From: Pseudoalteromonas phenolica
Lineage (GTDB): Bacteria > Pseudomonadota > Gammaproteobacteria > Enterobacterales > Alteromonadaceae
Direction of reading: 5' to 3'
Assembly (NCBI RefSeq): GCF_005876835.1
Contig: NZ_PPSW01000011.1
Span: 1 to 64,000, forward strand
Length of the DNA: 64,000 nucleotides
The translations under genes and the position numbers were made by a program. Shown here piece by piece: positions 36,977 to 45,581 of the stretch; the first letter of the stretch is position 1, and each line of letters opens with the position of its first letter. A model generated the notes under the pieces. The model was not told the DNA's origin. It saw only the letters and a program-made list of their open reading frames with translations, and made no database searches.

Positions 36977-37993
36977 TTAACTGTTACGTTTACGGCTGAA
37001 CCAAGGTACTTCTACTTCGTAGTTTTGTACTTGGTTTTCAACGCCTAAAGTTAACGCGAATAACGCCATACGGATCAATACGCCATTTTGTACTTGGCGG
37101 AAGATTGCTAAGTTGTCGTTATTGTTTAAATCATTGTCTAGCTCGTTCGCATCACTGCGGCTATCGCGTGGCAGTGGGTGCATTAGAACTGAAGTTGGCT
37201 TGCAGTGTGCATTATAAATTGACTGACTAATTCTAAAGCCGCCACGGTACTTATTGGCTTCTTCTTGCGATGGGAAACGCTCTTCTTGAATGCGGGTTTG
37301 ATAAACGATATCAGCGGCTAGGTTACCTTCCATTTTCGAAACCAGTTCGATTTGATGACCCGCGTTCGATACAGTGTCAAGAATATAGTCAGGCATTTGT
37401 AAGCCGTCAGGTGCAACCATAGTGAATTTAACATCTTTATAGTGGCACAACAGTTTTGATAAAGAATGTACGGTACGGCCGTATTTTAAGTCGCCTACTA
37501 ACGCTATGTGCATGCCATCAATGTCACGCCCAAAGCGGTGTAGTTCTTTATCTATGGTTAAAAGGTCAAGTAATGCCTGAGTAGGGTGCTCATTTGGACC
37601 GTCACCACCGTTGATAACTGGCACATCAGAACCTGTAGCAAACTCAGCAACAGAGCCCGCATCAGGATGACGCATAGCAACTGCATCTGCATAAGCTGAA
37701 ATAACGCGCGCGGTATCGTATAAAGATTCACCTTTTGCAAGGGCTGAGCTTTGCATGCCCGTCGTTTCACGAACCAAACCACCTAGTAAATTGAACGCAG
37801 TACCAAAGCTGACACGCGTACGTGTACTTGGCTCAAAAAATAGGTTAGCTAGAACAGCACCTTCAAGCACATTGGTACGTTTTTGCTTTTTAGCATATGG
37901 TTCCATTTTCTTTGCTACAGCAAAGATCTGTTCAATGGCATCTCTGTTTAATTGATTAACAGAGAGAATATTTTCACCTTGGAAACTTAACAT
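36977..37993 (-). CDS. pyrB: Aspartate carbamoyltransferase, catalytic chain
   Basis: This 338-residue enzyme makes carbamoyl-aspartate in pyrimidine synthesis. The carbamoyl phosphate motif is FFEPSTRTRVSFG, and NGGDGPNEHPTQALLDL and HPLPR complete the active site. It starts at ATG 37993 with AGGGA 7 bases upstream; an ATG at 38044 would add 17 residues. It is longer than E. coli PyrB (311), with a C-terminal extension ending in WFSRKRNS. No regulatory chain gene pyrI is adjacent, so allosteric control may differ from E. coli. Confidence 0.93.
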   Translation of the reverse strand: MLSFQGENILSVNQLNRDAIEQIFAVAKKMEPYAKKQKRTNVLEGAVLANLFFEPSTRTRVSFGTAFNLLGGLVRETTGMQSSALAKGESLYDTARVISAYADAVAMRHPDAGSVAEFATGSDVPVINGGDGPNEHPTQALLDLLTIDKELHRFGRDIDGMHIALVGDLKYGRTVHSLSKLLCHYKDVKFTMVAPDGLQMPDYILDTVSNAGHQIELVSKMEGNLAADIVYQTRIQEERFPSQEEANKYRGGFRISQSIYNAHCKPTSVLMHPLPRDSRSDANELDNDLNNNDNLAIFRQVQNGVLIRMALFALTLGVENQVQNYEVEVPWFSRKRNS

Positions 37994-38096
37994 GAGGCGA
38001 TCCCTAATCAGAAAATGACGAGCGATTAAAAGCGAGGCTTTCAACCAATATATTTAGCAGGCCAAGACTGGCTGACTTGGCGCCGCATAATAGCAT

Positions 38097-38349
38097 AATT
38101 AACCTGAGCTCAGGATAATAAATCTATCTCCAGCGGCTACTTTCAACGTTAACTGCGTTGAATTTACTTGCAATAGACCAGCTATTGACGCGTAAATTTG
38201 CCTTGCCTATGTGGATGTAGGTACCTTGGCGATAGCAGGACGCGTGAGCGGTGTTATCGCTAAAAGTCTCCGGCTGCAGATTTGAAAAATTATTTATCAC
38301 TTCAATATCAATACATTAGTAAATCTCTTAACCAAAGTTCAGGTTAATT
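38097..38349. repeat. Intergenic element with terminal inverted repeats
   Basis: AATTAACCTGA at 38097-38107 is repeated perfectly inverted at 38339-38349, and the left end continues as the 12-bp palindrome CCTGAGCTCAGG (38103-38114). The 253-base interior holds no gene. It has internal pairing such as TTCAACG-TTAACTG-CGTTGAA near 38142 and GCGATAG...TATCGC near 38230. The right end overlaps the hemJ stop codon. It explains most of the gap between pyrB and hemJ. It may be a non-autonomous mobile repeat; copy number was not checked. Confidence 0.5.
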
Positions 38350-38782
38350 AAAAGCTAGGTTTGAGTATTGCGAGCATGATTATCGCTAAAAGCAATAACA
38401 CCGGAAATTCATTAAAGATCCGATAAAAGCGGTCACTGCGCGTATTTCTATCATGTTTGAAATCGGCAAGCAGCTTAAAGCAGTAGCCGTGATAAATATA
38501 AAGGATAATCACCAAAACAAATTTGTAATGCAGCCAGAGGTTATATTTGAACCATTCGCGACCGTACTCGAAAATCATTAACAGGCCAAAAACCAAAGTT
38601 AGCACAGCAAAAGGCGTCACAAAGAATAGTAATCTGCGCTCCATCACTTTTAACATGGCACTACAAGGCGGCTCTTGGTTGATAGCGTGATATACAAATA
38701 AGCGAGGGAGGTAAAAAATACCGGCAAACCATGCCACCATAAAGAAAATATGCAGTGCTTTATATACGAGTAATGCTGTCAT
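38348..38782 (-). CDS. hemJ: Protoporphyrinogen IX oxidase HemJ
   Basis: This 144-residue membrane protein of the HemJ/UPF0093 family oxidises protoporphyrinogen IX in heme synthesis in bacteria lacking HemG and HemY. Four hydrophobic helices are visible. Family motifs are LHIFFMVAWFAGIFYLPRLFVYH at the N-terminus (in segments), with the conserved His11, and LHYKFVLVIILYIYHGY in the middle. It is the second gene behind a CLC channel gene, 12 bases apart. Confidence 0.88.
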   Translation of the reverse strand: MTALLVYKALHIFFMVAWFAGIFYLPRLFVYHAINQEPPCSAMLKVMERRLLFFVTPFAVLTLVFGLLMIFEYGREWFKYNLWLHYKFVLVIILYIYHGYCFKLLADFKHDRNTRSDRFYRIFNEFPVLLLLAIIMLAILKPSF

Positions 38783-38794
38783 TTGACCTCCAGC

Positions 38795-40471
38795 TTAACT
38801 GGTTCTTATTGTTAGAATTTGACGGATCTGATCCCAGCGGACCACACCCATAACATGGTGTTCATCTTTTTGATTAAACACATATACGGCGCCACTTCGT
38901 TTATCGTTTAATAAATCAAAAGCGTCTGACATGGTTGCCTGGCTACTTAAGCCTTGCATCGGAATGTAAGAAATATTCATAGAGTCGTCAGACATCAAAC
39001 TTAAATCGTATTCTGCCAGTCGATAGCCATTTTGTTCATCAAATACGATAAGTGGTGTGTGGCTATTGACCGCAGACAGCGACTCTTTAATTTGCTCTTT
39101 ATCGTCTGAGTAGAGTAGTTTGAATTGCTCATTCATCTCTTCAACAATTCCCACTTTTTGCAGTACTTCACTGGCGGGTGACACTTGGTAAGCCAAGCCT
39201 TGGAAATCAAGTTGTTGTAAGAAAATAGAACGATTTCCAAATACTTGTAATGCCGTCACGTATGCGGTTGAAATCACTAACATCGCAGGGACGATAATTT
39301 GTGGGCTGGCAGTTAACTCCATCACGGCTGTTAGGGCTGCTAGTGGGGCATGCAAAGTTGCAGCTAGTAAGCCCGCCATACCTAGTACGCTATATGTACC
39401 AGCAATGTGCTGGTCAGGGCTAATAAATTGCCCGAAATAAGACATTAAGGTGCCCATTACAACACCTAAACCTATGACAGGGCCTATTAACCCACCTGGA
39501 ATACCTAAACCTATAGCAAATAAAGTTGCCAGTAATTTAGCAATTAAAATAGTCGTGAGTAATTGAATGTTTTCAGGTGATGTAACTGCCAGCGTAATGG
39601 CACTCATACCAGAGCCCATAGCTTGAGGTACTAGATTACCGATTAAACCGGCAATTAACCCTGCTAGCATTAAGCGAGGGAACATGCTTAAAGGCTTAAA
39701 TGTGCGGATGATCATCATTAGGTTCTGGTTAAATGCAAAGGCGACAGCTCCTAAAATAACACCACAAATTACCAAATACGGATAATGCCAAAAGCTCAAG
39801 GGCGTGACACTGATAAGGGCGAGCTCGGTATCATGACCAAATACAAATTGTGTGGCTAACGCGCCCGTGACAGCGGCAAGCATGATAGGCACGAATATAT
39901 GTACTTTATATTCACGCAGTACGACTTCCATTACAAAGATAACTGCAGCTAGAGGTGTATTGAATGAGGCGGCAATGCCAGCAGCAACACCACACCCAGA
40001 AAGGGTTCTTGCTGCATTCCAGGGAAGATGTAGTCGCTCTGATAACACACTAGCGCCGGTTGCACCCATATGTACAGAAGGGCCTTCTCGACCAACTGAA
40101 AAACCGCTAATTAGTGCCAATGCTCCACCAAAAAATTGGTTTGCAGTATTCCAAATCGGCATTTGCCCATAGTGATGCTTAATGCGGTGAATAACAAAAG
40201 GTATACCTAGTCGGTAATGCTTGAAGCCAGTCATAGCAGCAAACAAAGCAATCAAAAAAGCCGCTAAAACGGGTAGGCTAACTCTTAAATGCTCTGGTAG
40301 TTGTGTAAAGTCATCCGGGGAGTCTAGAAATAAGCTTTGCACGCCATAAATCGTAAGCCTAAATAAGATAATTAAAATTGCAGCGATTAAACCTGCAGCG
40401 ACACCTAGTAAGCATAACTGAACAGAGGTTTTTGGCTTGGCTAATTGGCGCCTAAGGGCGTCCAGAGACAT
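38795..40471 (-). CDS. CLC family chloride channel/exchanger with CBS domains
   Basis: This 558-residue protein has a CLC core of about ten membrane helices and a cytoplasmic CBS pair (about 430-558). The gating glutamate is Glu129 in GREGPSVHMGA. The GGLIGP segment corresponds to GxFxP. The first selectivity segment reads RLGIP instead of GSGIP, so the Ser that coordinates chloride in E. coli ClcA is replaced by Leu. An acidic residue in FVMEVVLREY may be the internal proton glutamate, which would make it a Cl-/H+ exchanger. The ion is therefore not certain. hemJ follows 12 bases later. Confidence 0.85.
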   Translation of the reverse strand: MSLDALRRQLAKPKTSVQLCLLGVAAGLIAAILIILFRLTIYGVQSLFLDSPDDFTQLPEHLRVSLPVLAAFLIALFAAMTGFKHYRLGIPFVIHRIKHHYGQMPIWNTANQFFGGALALISGFSVGREGPSVHMGATGASVLSERLHLPWNAARTLSGCGVAAGIAASFNTPLAAVIFVMEVVLREYKVHIFVPIMLAAVTGALATQFVFGHDTELALISVTPLSFWHYPYLVICGVILGAVAFAFNQNLMMIIRTFKPLSMFPRLMLAGLIAGLIGNLVPQAMGSGMSAITLAVTSPENIQLLTTILIAKLLATLFAIGLGIPGGLIGPVIGLGVVMGTLMSYFGQFISPDQHIAGTYSVLGMAGLLAATLHAPLAALTAVMELTASPQIIVPAMLVISTAYVTALQVFGNRSIFLQQLDFQGLAYQVSPASEVLQKVGIVEEMNEQFKLLYSDDKEQIKESLSAVNSHTPLIVFDEQNGYRLAEYDLSLMSDDSMNISYIPMQGLSSQATMSDAFDLLNDKRSGAVYVFNQKDEHHVMGVVRWDQIRQILTIRTS

Positions 40472-40654
40472 GGCTTTATTCCGACAAAAAACAGACCCCT
40501 AAGTCTATCAAATAAATTGGTTTTCGTCTTGTTTTAGCGCAAAGAAGATAGCTTTTCGAGCAAGTTGTTACTGAGTATTCTACAAACGGATTACTTGATT
40601 AAAATACTCGGGTATTAGATAATCGCGCCATTATCAGAATTAAGGGTCGAGAGC

Positions 40655-40993
40655 ATGTCTGATCAGTTACCAATTCAATTTAGCGACGCTGCAGCAAAGC
40701 GTGTGAAAGAGCTTGTTGCAGAAGAAGAAAACCCAGATTTAAAACTACGTGTATATGTGACAGGTGGTGGTTGCTCTGGTTTCCAATATGGTTTCACATT
40801 CGATGAGAGAGTGAATCCGGGCGATTTGGAAATTGAGAAAAATGGCGTATCCATGGTTGTTGACCCTATGAGTATTCAATATCTTGTAGATGGTATTGTT
40901 GATTACACCGAAGGGTTAGAAGGCGCACGCTTTTTTGTTAATAACCCAAATGCGACGACAACGTGTGGTTGTGGCGCAAGCTTTAGTGTTTAA
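40655..40993 (+). CDS. erpA: Iron-sulfur cluster insertion protein ErpA
   Basis: This 112-residue A-type carrier delivers iron-sulfur clusters to apo-enzymes. The three cluster cysteines are Cys40 ([11 protein letters not shown]), Cys104 and Cys106 (TTCGCGASF). The N-terminal [20 protein letters not shown] resembles ErpA rather than IscA or SufA. It is a single gene, divergent from the CLC gene and followed by a terminator. Confidence 0.94.
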   Translation: MSDQLPIQFSDAAAKRVKELVAEEENPDLKLRVYVTGGGCSGFQYGFTFDERVNPGDLEIEKNGVSMVVDPMSIQYLVDGIVDYTEGLEGARFFVNNPNATTTCGCGASFSV

Positions 40994-41008
40994 ATACTCT
41001 TAAAATTA

Positions 41009-41038
41009 AAAAGCCACGCATTAGCGTGGCTTTTTTTA
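41009..41038. terminator. Terminator of erpA, overlapping the small membrane protein stop
   Basis: AAAAAGCCACGC-ATTA-GCGTGGCTTTTTTT is a perfect hairpin with A and T runs. Its right arm ends in the TTA that is the stop of the minus-strand small gene. Confidence 0.9.
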
Positions 41039-41212
41039 TGGGCTTTGCGTGACCCAAATCATGAGAGCGAAGAAGCTCAGCACAAATACGCTAAATGAAA
41101 GAATATAAATAAACCCTTTCTTCCCTTGCTTAATAGGCACCCCTTGGCTTTTCAAAAACCAATACCAAAGTATGCATAGCATAATGGGCAGTAAAAAAAG
41201 TACTCTAATCAT
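41036..41212 (-). CDS. Small two-helix membrane protein (58 residues)
   Basis: A 58-residue ORF starts at ATG 41212 with AAGGA 6 bases upstream and ends in the erpA terminator. It encodes two hydrophobic helices (about 3-20 and 33-54) joined by a short basic loop (KSQGVPIKQGKKG). Such an arrangement, with the ribosome-binding site and clean helix pattern, suggests a real small membrane protein. I do not recognise a family. Confidence 0.6.
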   Translation of the reverse strand: MIRVLFLLPIMLCILWYWFLKSQGVPIKQGKKGFIYILSFSVFVLSFFALMIWVTQSP

Positions 41213-41522
41213 AGTTTTCCTTTTAGCGAAAATTTAATTTAGCTTTAGTCAATAATCTTCTAAGAAAATTTATTTATTCATCTTTTTAGAATAAAAAGTT
41301 AATTAGTTTGTATTAAGTGTAAAGTTAATGCTCTAATATTTATCATTAAATTTATTATTTTTATTAGTGTAGACACAAAATATAGTCTATACCTATTTTG
41401 GGACATGGGTACAAACTCTGGATTTACTATGTCGCACTGTGATATACAGTACATGTTAAGTTGAGACGGGCATATTTCAACTTAAAGAAACAATAAAATC
41501 ATCGAGTAGGAGATGTAACATT
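41213..41522. other. AT-rich intergenic region with a leader hairpin
   Basis: This 310-base gap lies between divergent genes and is very AT-rich. It contains TAGAC...GTCTA near 41370-41389 and a 9-bp inverted repeat, TTAAGTTGA and TCAACTTAA, at 41456-41485, about 38 bases before the HTH gene. The hairpin could be a leader structure or an operator for the HTH protein. No other signal is recognised. Confidence 0.4.
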
Positions 41523-41768
41523 ATGATGGGTAAAACGGTTTCTTCTGAAGAAAACGGTAAGTTAACAAAGTGGCTTAAAAGCAAGCGTCATGAAAAAGGC
41601 CATACAATGCGTAGCCTTGCGCAAGTTTTAGGAACTCCACATTCATTTATTGGCAAAATTGAAAACCAAGAACGTCGTTTAGACGTGATTGAGTTTCTTC
41701 GTTACTGTGAAGCACTAGAAGTGGATCCGTATGAAGGCTTAAGCTTACTTAATAAAGAAGAAGCATAA
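41523..41768 (+). CDS. XRE-family helix-turn-helix regulator
   Basis: This 81-residue protein is almost all one Cro/CI-type HTH domain (about residues 18-70): LKSKRHEKGHTMRSLAQVLG then SFIGKIENQERRLDVIEFLRYCEAL. It should bind DNA as a dimer. GGAG lies 10 bases before the ATG. No toxin, restriction enzyme or phage gene is next to it, so it is a stand-alone regulator of unknown target. The inverted repeat in its leader is a candidate autoregulatory site. Confidence 0.8.
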   Translation: MMGKTVSSEENGKLTKWLKSKRHEKGHTMRSLAQVLGTPHSFIGKIENQERRLDVIEFLRYCEALEVDPYEGLSLLNKEEA

Positions 41769-41778
41769 GTTTTAACAC

Positions 41779-41808
41779 CTAAAGGTGCGTAGTGTTACGC
41801 ACCTTTAG
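41779..41808. terminator. Convergent hairpin between the HTH gene and ampG
   Basis: CTAAAGGTGCGTA and TACGCACCTTTAG pair over 13 bp around a GTGT loop. The right arm includes the last codons and stop of ampG. There is no strong T tract. Confidence 0.6.
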
Positions 41809-43192
41809 ATGTAGTTGAGTTTTGATGAAACTGCTTTTCTATGGCATATAACTTATGCCTAATCATGTAAAGAAACAGTAAAGAAGGGATGACCATCATT
41901 GCTGTAACTGCAAAAAATAACGCCCAATTTCCTTCCAACCAGTCATCGATTACCACACCACTATAAGCTGATAGTAAAGTACGACTTAAGCTACTTAAAG
42001 AAGCCAATAACGCATAATGAGTCGCACTAAAGGCGCGATCGCACAGCATTGAAATAAAGGCCACCATAGCAACCAAAGACCAAGCTTGGGTGAAGCCGTC
42101 TACAACGATAGCCAGTGCATATAAATGCTCTTTTGGGCCTGTTATGGCAATCCAAGAAAACATTAAATTAGAGGCTGCCATGGCGATACCGCTGACAAAC
42201 AAGCCTTTTACTATGCCGTATTTGTGGTTGAAAATACTGCCTAAAAAAGCAAACACTATAGTAATGAGCCCGGTACCAAGCTTTGAATACTGACCGATTT
42301 GTGTATTGCTAAAACCGATTTCTTTATAGAAAACGATAGACATGCGAGCTAAAAAGGCTTCGCCAACTTTAAATAAGAAAATAAAGGCGAGTAAGGCAAA
42401 TGCTGTTTTTACGCCATTTTTAGTGAAGAAACTTTTGAAAGGTTCAACTAATGTTACTGCTAACCAAGCTAACAGGCGTTGCCATATGGAGTTGCCGTTT
42501 GCGAATAACTTACTTTGATACTCTTTTTCTAATTGAGCGTGAGTGAGCTCACGATGTGATTTAGGCTCTTTTGCAAACAGGGTAACTAGCATCAGCAGTA
42601 AAACAATGGCTGCGAGTACAAAATAAATTTGTGACCAATCAAAACTGGGTAAGTCAGCAAGAAAGAAGGGCAGTGCACCTAAAAGTGCATAACCTGACCA
42701 CCAACCTGAGGTTGCCATTGCCGCGGCCGCAGTGGCTTTTTCACTCTCAGTCGTATCTAGCGAGTCAATACGAAAAGCATCAATGGCAATATCATGGGTT
42801 GCGCTGGCAAGGGCTATTAAAAAACACAACAAGGCAGCGAGGAATAGCTGCTCTTTGAGAGTAATAAAGCCAAAACTCAGTGTGGCGAAGAAAGTAACTA
42901 TCTGGCCAAGTAAAATCCAGCTACGTCGCTGACCTAATAGGTTGCCTAACAGAGGGAGTTTTAAACGGTCGAGTAACGGAGACCAGAGAAAGTTGATGGT
43001 ATAGGCGCTGAATACCACACCAAATAAACCAATCATACTGCGGCTTAAGCCTTCATCTTTGAGCCAAGCAGACATCACAGAGCCAATCAGTACCCATGGA
43101 AAGCCGCTGCTTAGGCCAAATAAAAAGATGGTAAGAAGGCGTTTGTCTTTGTAGTAGCCTAAGTACTCACTTAGGCTAGAGTTGATTTGCAT
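41795..43192 (-). CDS. ampG: AmpG family muropeptide permease
   Basis: This 465-residue major facilitator protein has at least twelve hydrophobic helices and matches AmpG. AmpG imports GlcNAc-anhydroMurNAc peptides for murein recycling and so feeds AmpR-type beta-lactamase induction. Typical segments are FGLSSGFPWVLIGSVMSAWLKDEG, YTINFLWSPLLDRLKLP and SATHDIAIDAFRID. yajG lies two genes upstream in the same direction; the ampG-yajG link is also found in E. coli, which supports the call over other MFS families. Confidence 0.9.
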   Translation of the reverse strand: MQINSSLSEYLGYYKDKRLLTIFLFGLSSGFPWVLIGSVMSAWLKDEGLSRSMIGLFGVVFSAYTINFLWSPLLDRLKLPLLGNLLGQRRSWILLGQIVTFFATLSFGFITLKEQLFLAALLCFLIALASATHDIAIDAFRIDSLDTTESEKATAAAAMATSGWWSGYALLGALPFFLADLPSFDWSQIYFVLAAIVLLLMLVTLFAKEPKSHRELTHAQLEKEYQSKLFANGNSIWQRLLAWLAVTLVEPFKSFFTKNGVKTAFALLAFIFLFKVGEAFLARMSIVFYKEIGFSNTQIGQYSKLGTGLITIVFAFLGSIFNHKYGIVKGLFVSGIAMAASNLMFSWIAITGPKEHLYALAIVVDGFTQAWSLVAMVAFISMLCDRAFSATHYALLASLSSLSRTLLSAYSGVVIDDWLEGNWALFFAVTAMMVIPSLLFLYMIRHKLYAIEKQFHQNSTTSKGA

Positions 43193-43206
43193 GACTATCC
43201 CGTCAA

Positions 43207-43836
43207 TTAAAGAGCTTCGGCTTTTAGGATCTCAACTTGATAGATCATCACTGGCTTTTTAGGCACGAAATCGTAGCCGATCTTTTCATTAAACCCAGTT
43301 TCTACTTGCGTGATTTTATCCAGTGTTTCATAGCCTTCCATAACATTACCAAACACAGCAAACCCCCAGCCTCTGCCCGGGTTTAAATGGTCGTTGTCTT
43401 TCATGTTGAAGAAAAACTGACGAGTGGCTGTGTGCGGCTCATTATCTTGATACGCCATGGCAATGGTATACATGTCATTCTTTAAACCATTGCCACTTTC
43501 GTTGAAAATAGGTTTACGTTGGAACAAGCCATCATAGTCTTTGTCATAGCCACCGCCTTGGAGCACAAAAAATTCGTCGATCTCTGAGTATTGATCTTTT
43601 TCAATACGGTGAAAGACAGAGTTTTTGTAATCACCATTGACGACATAAGTCAGGAAGTTATTTACAGTAAGCGGTGAGCGTGATCTGTCTAGTTCGACAA
43701 TAATATCCCCTTCACTGGTAATTATTTTTACTCGTGGAAACAGGTTATTCTTTTGAACAAATCTGCCTTCTTTATTGCTAGCAAAGGCATGACTACTCAT
43801 GCAGATAATGAATAGGGTGATAAGTAACTTTTTCAT
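43207..43836 (-). CDS. Periplasmic peptidyl-prolyl isomerase (cyclophilin type)
   Basis: This 209-residue protein has a signal peptide (about 1-19, ending in AFA) and a cyclophilin domain. The segment VKIITSEGDIIVELDRSRSPLTVNNFLTYV starts the domain, FHRIEKD carries the catalytic Arg region, and MAYQDNEPHTATRQFFFNM holds the Gln-Phe active-site motif. A loop insert is present between strands. It would catalyse proline isomerisation in the periplasm, like PpiA. It lies 14 bases before ampG and 2 bases after yajG. Confidence 0.92.
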   Translation of the reverse strand: MKKLLITLFIICMSSHAFASNKEGRFVQKNNLFPRVKIITSEGDIIVELDRSRSPLTVNNFLTYVVNGDYKNSVFHRIEKDQYSEIDEFFVLQGGGYDKDYDGLFQRKPIFNESGNGLKNDMYTIAMAYQDNEPHTATRQFFFNMKDNDHLNPGRGWGFAVFGNVMEGYETLDKITQVETGFNEKIGYDFVPKKPVMIYQVEILKAEAL

Positions 43837-43838
43837 GA

Positions 43839-44390
43839 TTATCCTTTGAAGAAGTTAATTAAAGCAGGATCTGAGACAATACGGGTAATCACTTGCTCAC
43901 TCAGCTCATTAAGTTGGCCTTCAACTTTAGCTTGCTCATGCTTTAGTGGACCTGTCATTTGAGCCTGACCTGAATAAGTTTTTTCGAATGTACGTGTACC
44001 TTGCGTTGCTAACACTTTAATTTTAGCAACGGCATTACTTTCATGTTGTGTATAAGATTCTGATACTTTTGAATGAAAGGAATCAATGTGTAGTGTTAAC
44101 GTGTTACTACCCATTGAAGTGAGCTGTGCGCCATTGGTTTTAAGGGCTTGCTCAAACGCCATTTTTACTCGTTTGCTTAACTCGGCATCTGGTAGGTACT
44201 CAGCAGGCTCTTGATCGACCACCTTAATTGTGAATTTACTGATCCTATGGTCTTCGACCGCTAAGGTTACTGGTACATTAAAGTCGGCTACTTTGCCTGC
44301 TTTGTATATCGGATTTAAGATCACAGATTTTGGTTGGCTGGCACAACCTGCCAGCAACATGCCACACAATACAAGTGCAATTTTTTTCAT
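43839..44390 (-). CDS. yajG: YajG family lipoprotein
   Basis: This 183-residue lipoprotein has a signal peptide with lipobox LLAGC (Cys16). The mature part matches YajG: it starts with PKSVILNP, continues with VTLAVEDHRISKFTIKV and ends with ISDP-like VSDPALINFFKG. The function is not known; it is associated with ampG in enterics as here. rlmG precedes it by 2 bases. Confidence 0.88.
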   Translation of the reverse strand: MKKIALVLCGMLLAGCASQPKSVILNPIYKAGKVADFNVPVTLAVEDHRISKFTIKVVDQEPAEYLPDAELSKRVKMAFEQALKTNGAQLTSMGSNTLTLHIDSFHSKVSESYTQHESNAVAKIKVLATQGTRTFEKTYSGQAQMTGPLKHEQAKVEGQLNELSEQVITRIVSDPALINFFKG

Positions 44391-44392
44391 TT

Positions 44393-45541
44393 TTAGCCTC
44401 TCTTTGTGGTGCTTAGCACAGTAAATTTTTTATTGTTACCAATGACTTTACAGTTTCCGAACAAGCGGAGCAATTTTTCTTGATAATCTAAATGGCGGTT
44501 ACCAATGATTCTTAATTCACCGCCGGATCTGAGTGTTTGCTTTGCCTGTACAAACATCTGCCACGCAATATGATCCGTGATTGCTTGTGCTTGGTGAAAT
44601 GGCGGGTTACACAAAACCAAGTCTGCACTGTTAGGCGCAAAATCAGTCAAACAATCATCTTGAACAAACTCACAATCTTGCAAGCGCTCAGGTAAGTTGT
44701 TCTCGATATTTGCTTTGGCACTAGCCACAGCCATGGCCGACTCATCAACAAAAGTGATTTTAGCATTTGGCATTTTTGCCAATGTTTGTAAGCCGATAAC
44801 ACCGTTTCCACAGCCTAAATCAATAATCCTTAACGGTTTCTTACCCTGAGGTAAATAATTGCTAAAAAAACGCGCGCCAATATCAAGGGAGTCACGAGAA
44901 AATACATTAGCGTGGTTTAAGACAGTGAAATCAGTTTTTTCTAAAGGCCAACTCACCGGAAACTTACAAGTCTGCTTTTTGTGTTTTGTTTGACTAAAAA
45001 TAAGACGTGATTTCTTAACTGCTAAACTGGTCGAAGGCTCAGCAATAAAATGGCTCAAGCTTTTTAATGTAGATGTGTGTATCTCTTTCGCTTTACCGGC
45101 AGCGATCACTGGCACATCATGTTCAAACTGACTGAGCAAGCTAAGTTGATATTGTAAAAAGCCAGCATTTTTTGGGATTTTGATAAGAATAAGATCAACG
45201 TCGCTAGGTAAATCTGAGAGACTATCGAGTAATACAGTTTGACGACTTTCTAACTCGTTTTCTTCAAGATTATATAGGCATGCTTGCTGACTGACATAAG
45301 AGTCATTAAAACTGGTCACTTTGCGAGAAGTTTGCGTATCTAAAGCATGTAATGCACAGCTTAAGGCGCCAAAGCCATCGTTCAATACCAAAATATGTTG
45401 CGCGTTGACATATTCGTTTTGAATATGTTCGATTAAATACTCATCGGCTGAATCCCACGCTTGTAGGCTTCTGTTTTTTTGATCTAGGGGAAATCGATGT
45501 AAAGTTAGCGAGTGGCCGCCCAATACAGCTTCAGTCGTCAT
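44393..45541 (-). CDS. rlmG: 23S rRNA (guanine1835-N2)-methyltransferase
   Basis: This 382-residue SAM enzyme methylates G1835 of 23S rRNA. It has an N-terminal degenerate lobe and a C-terminal catalytic lobe with IIDLGCGNGVIGLQ as SAM loop and NPPFHQ in LVLCNPPFHQAQ. The length and the N-terminal LTLHRFPLDQKNRSLQAWDSADEYL distinguish it from RsmC, encoded at 20.9 kb. It is the first gene of a unit with yajG, the PPIase and ampG. Confidence 0.92.
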   Translation of the reverse strand: MTTEAVLGGHSLTLHRFPLDQKNRSLQAWDSADEYLIEHIQNEYVNAQHILVLNDGFGALSCALHALDTQTSRKVTSFNDSYVSQQACLYNLEENELESRQTVLLDSLSDLPSDVDLILIKIPKNAGFLQYQLSLLSQFEHDVPVIAAGKAKEIHTSTLKSLSHFIAEPSTSLAVKKSRLIFSQTKHKKQTCKFPVSWPLEKTDFTVLNHANVFSRDSLDIGARFFSNYLPQGKKPLRIIDLGCGNGVIGLQTLAKMPNAKITFVDESAMAVASAKANIENNLPERLQDCEFVQDDCLTDFAPNSADLVLCNPPFHQAQAITDHIAWQMFVQAKQTLRSGGELRIIGNRHLDYQEKLLRLFGNCKVIGNNKKFTVLSTTKRG

Positions 45542-45581
45542 AGTTTTTTATAAGTAGTCATTTTATGAGGTGAATAATAGC

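Noticed and set aside
39852..40172. 106-residue open frame antisense to the CLC gene
   Set aside because: It is within the CLC membrane core on the opposite strand and shows no motif.
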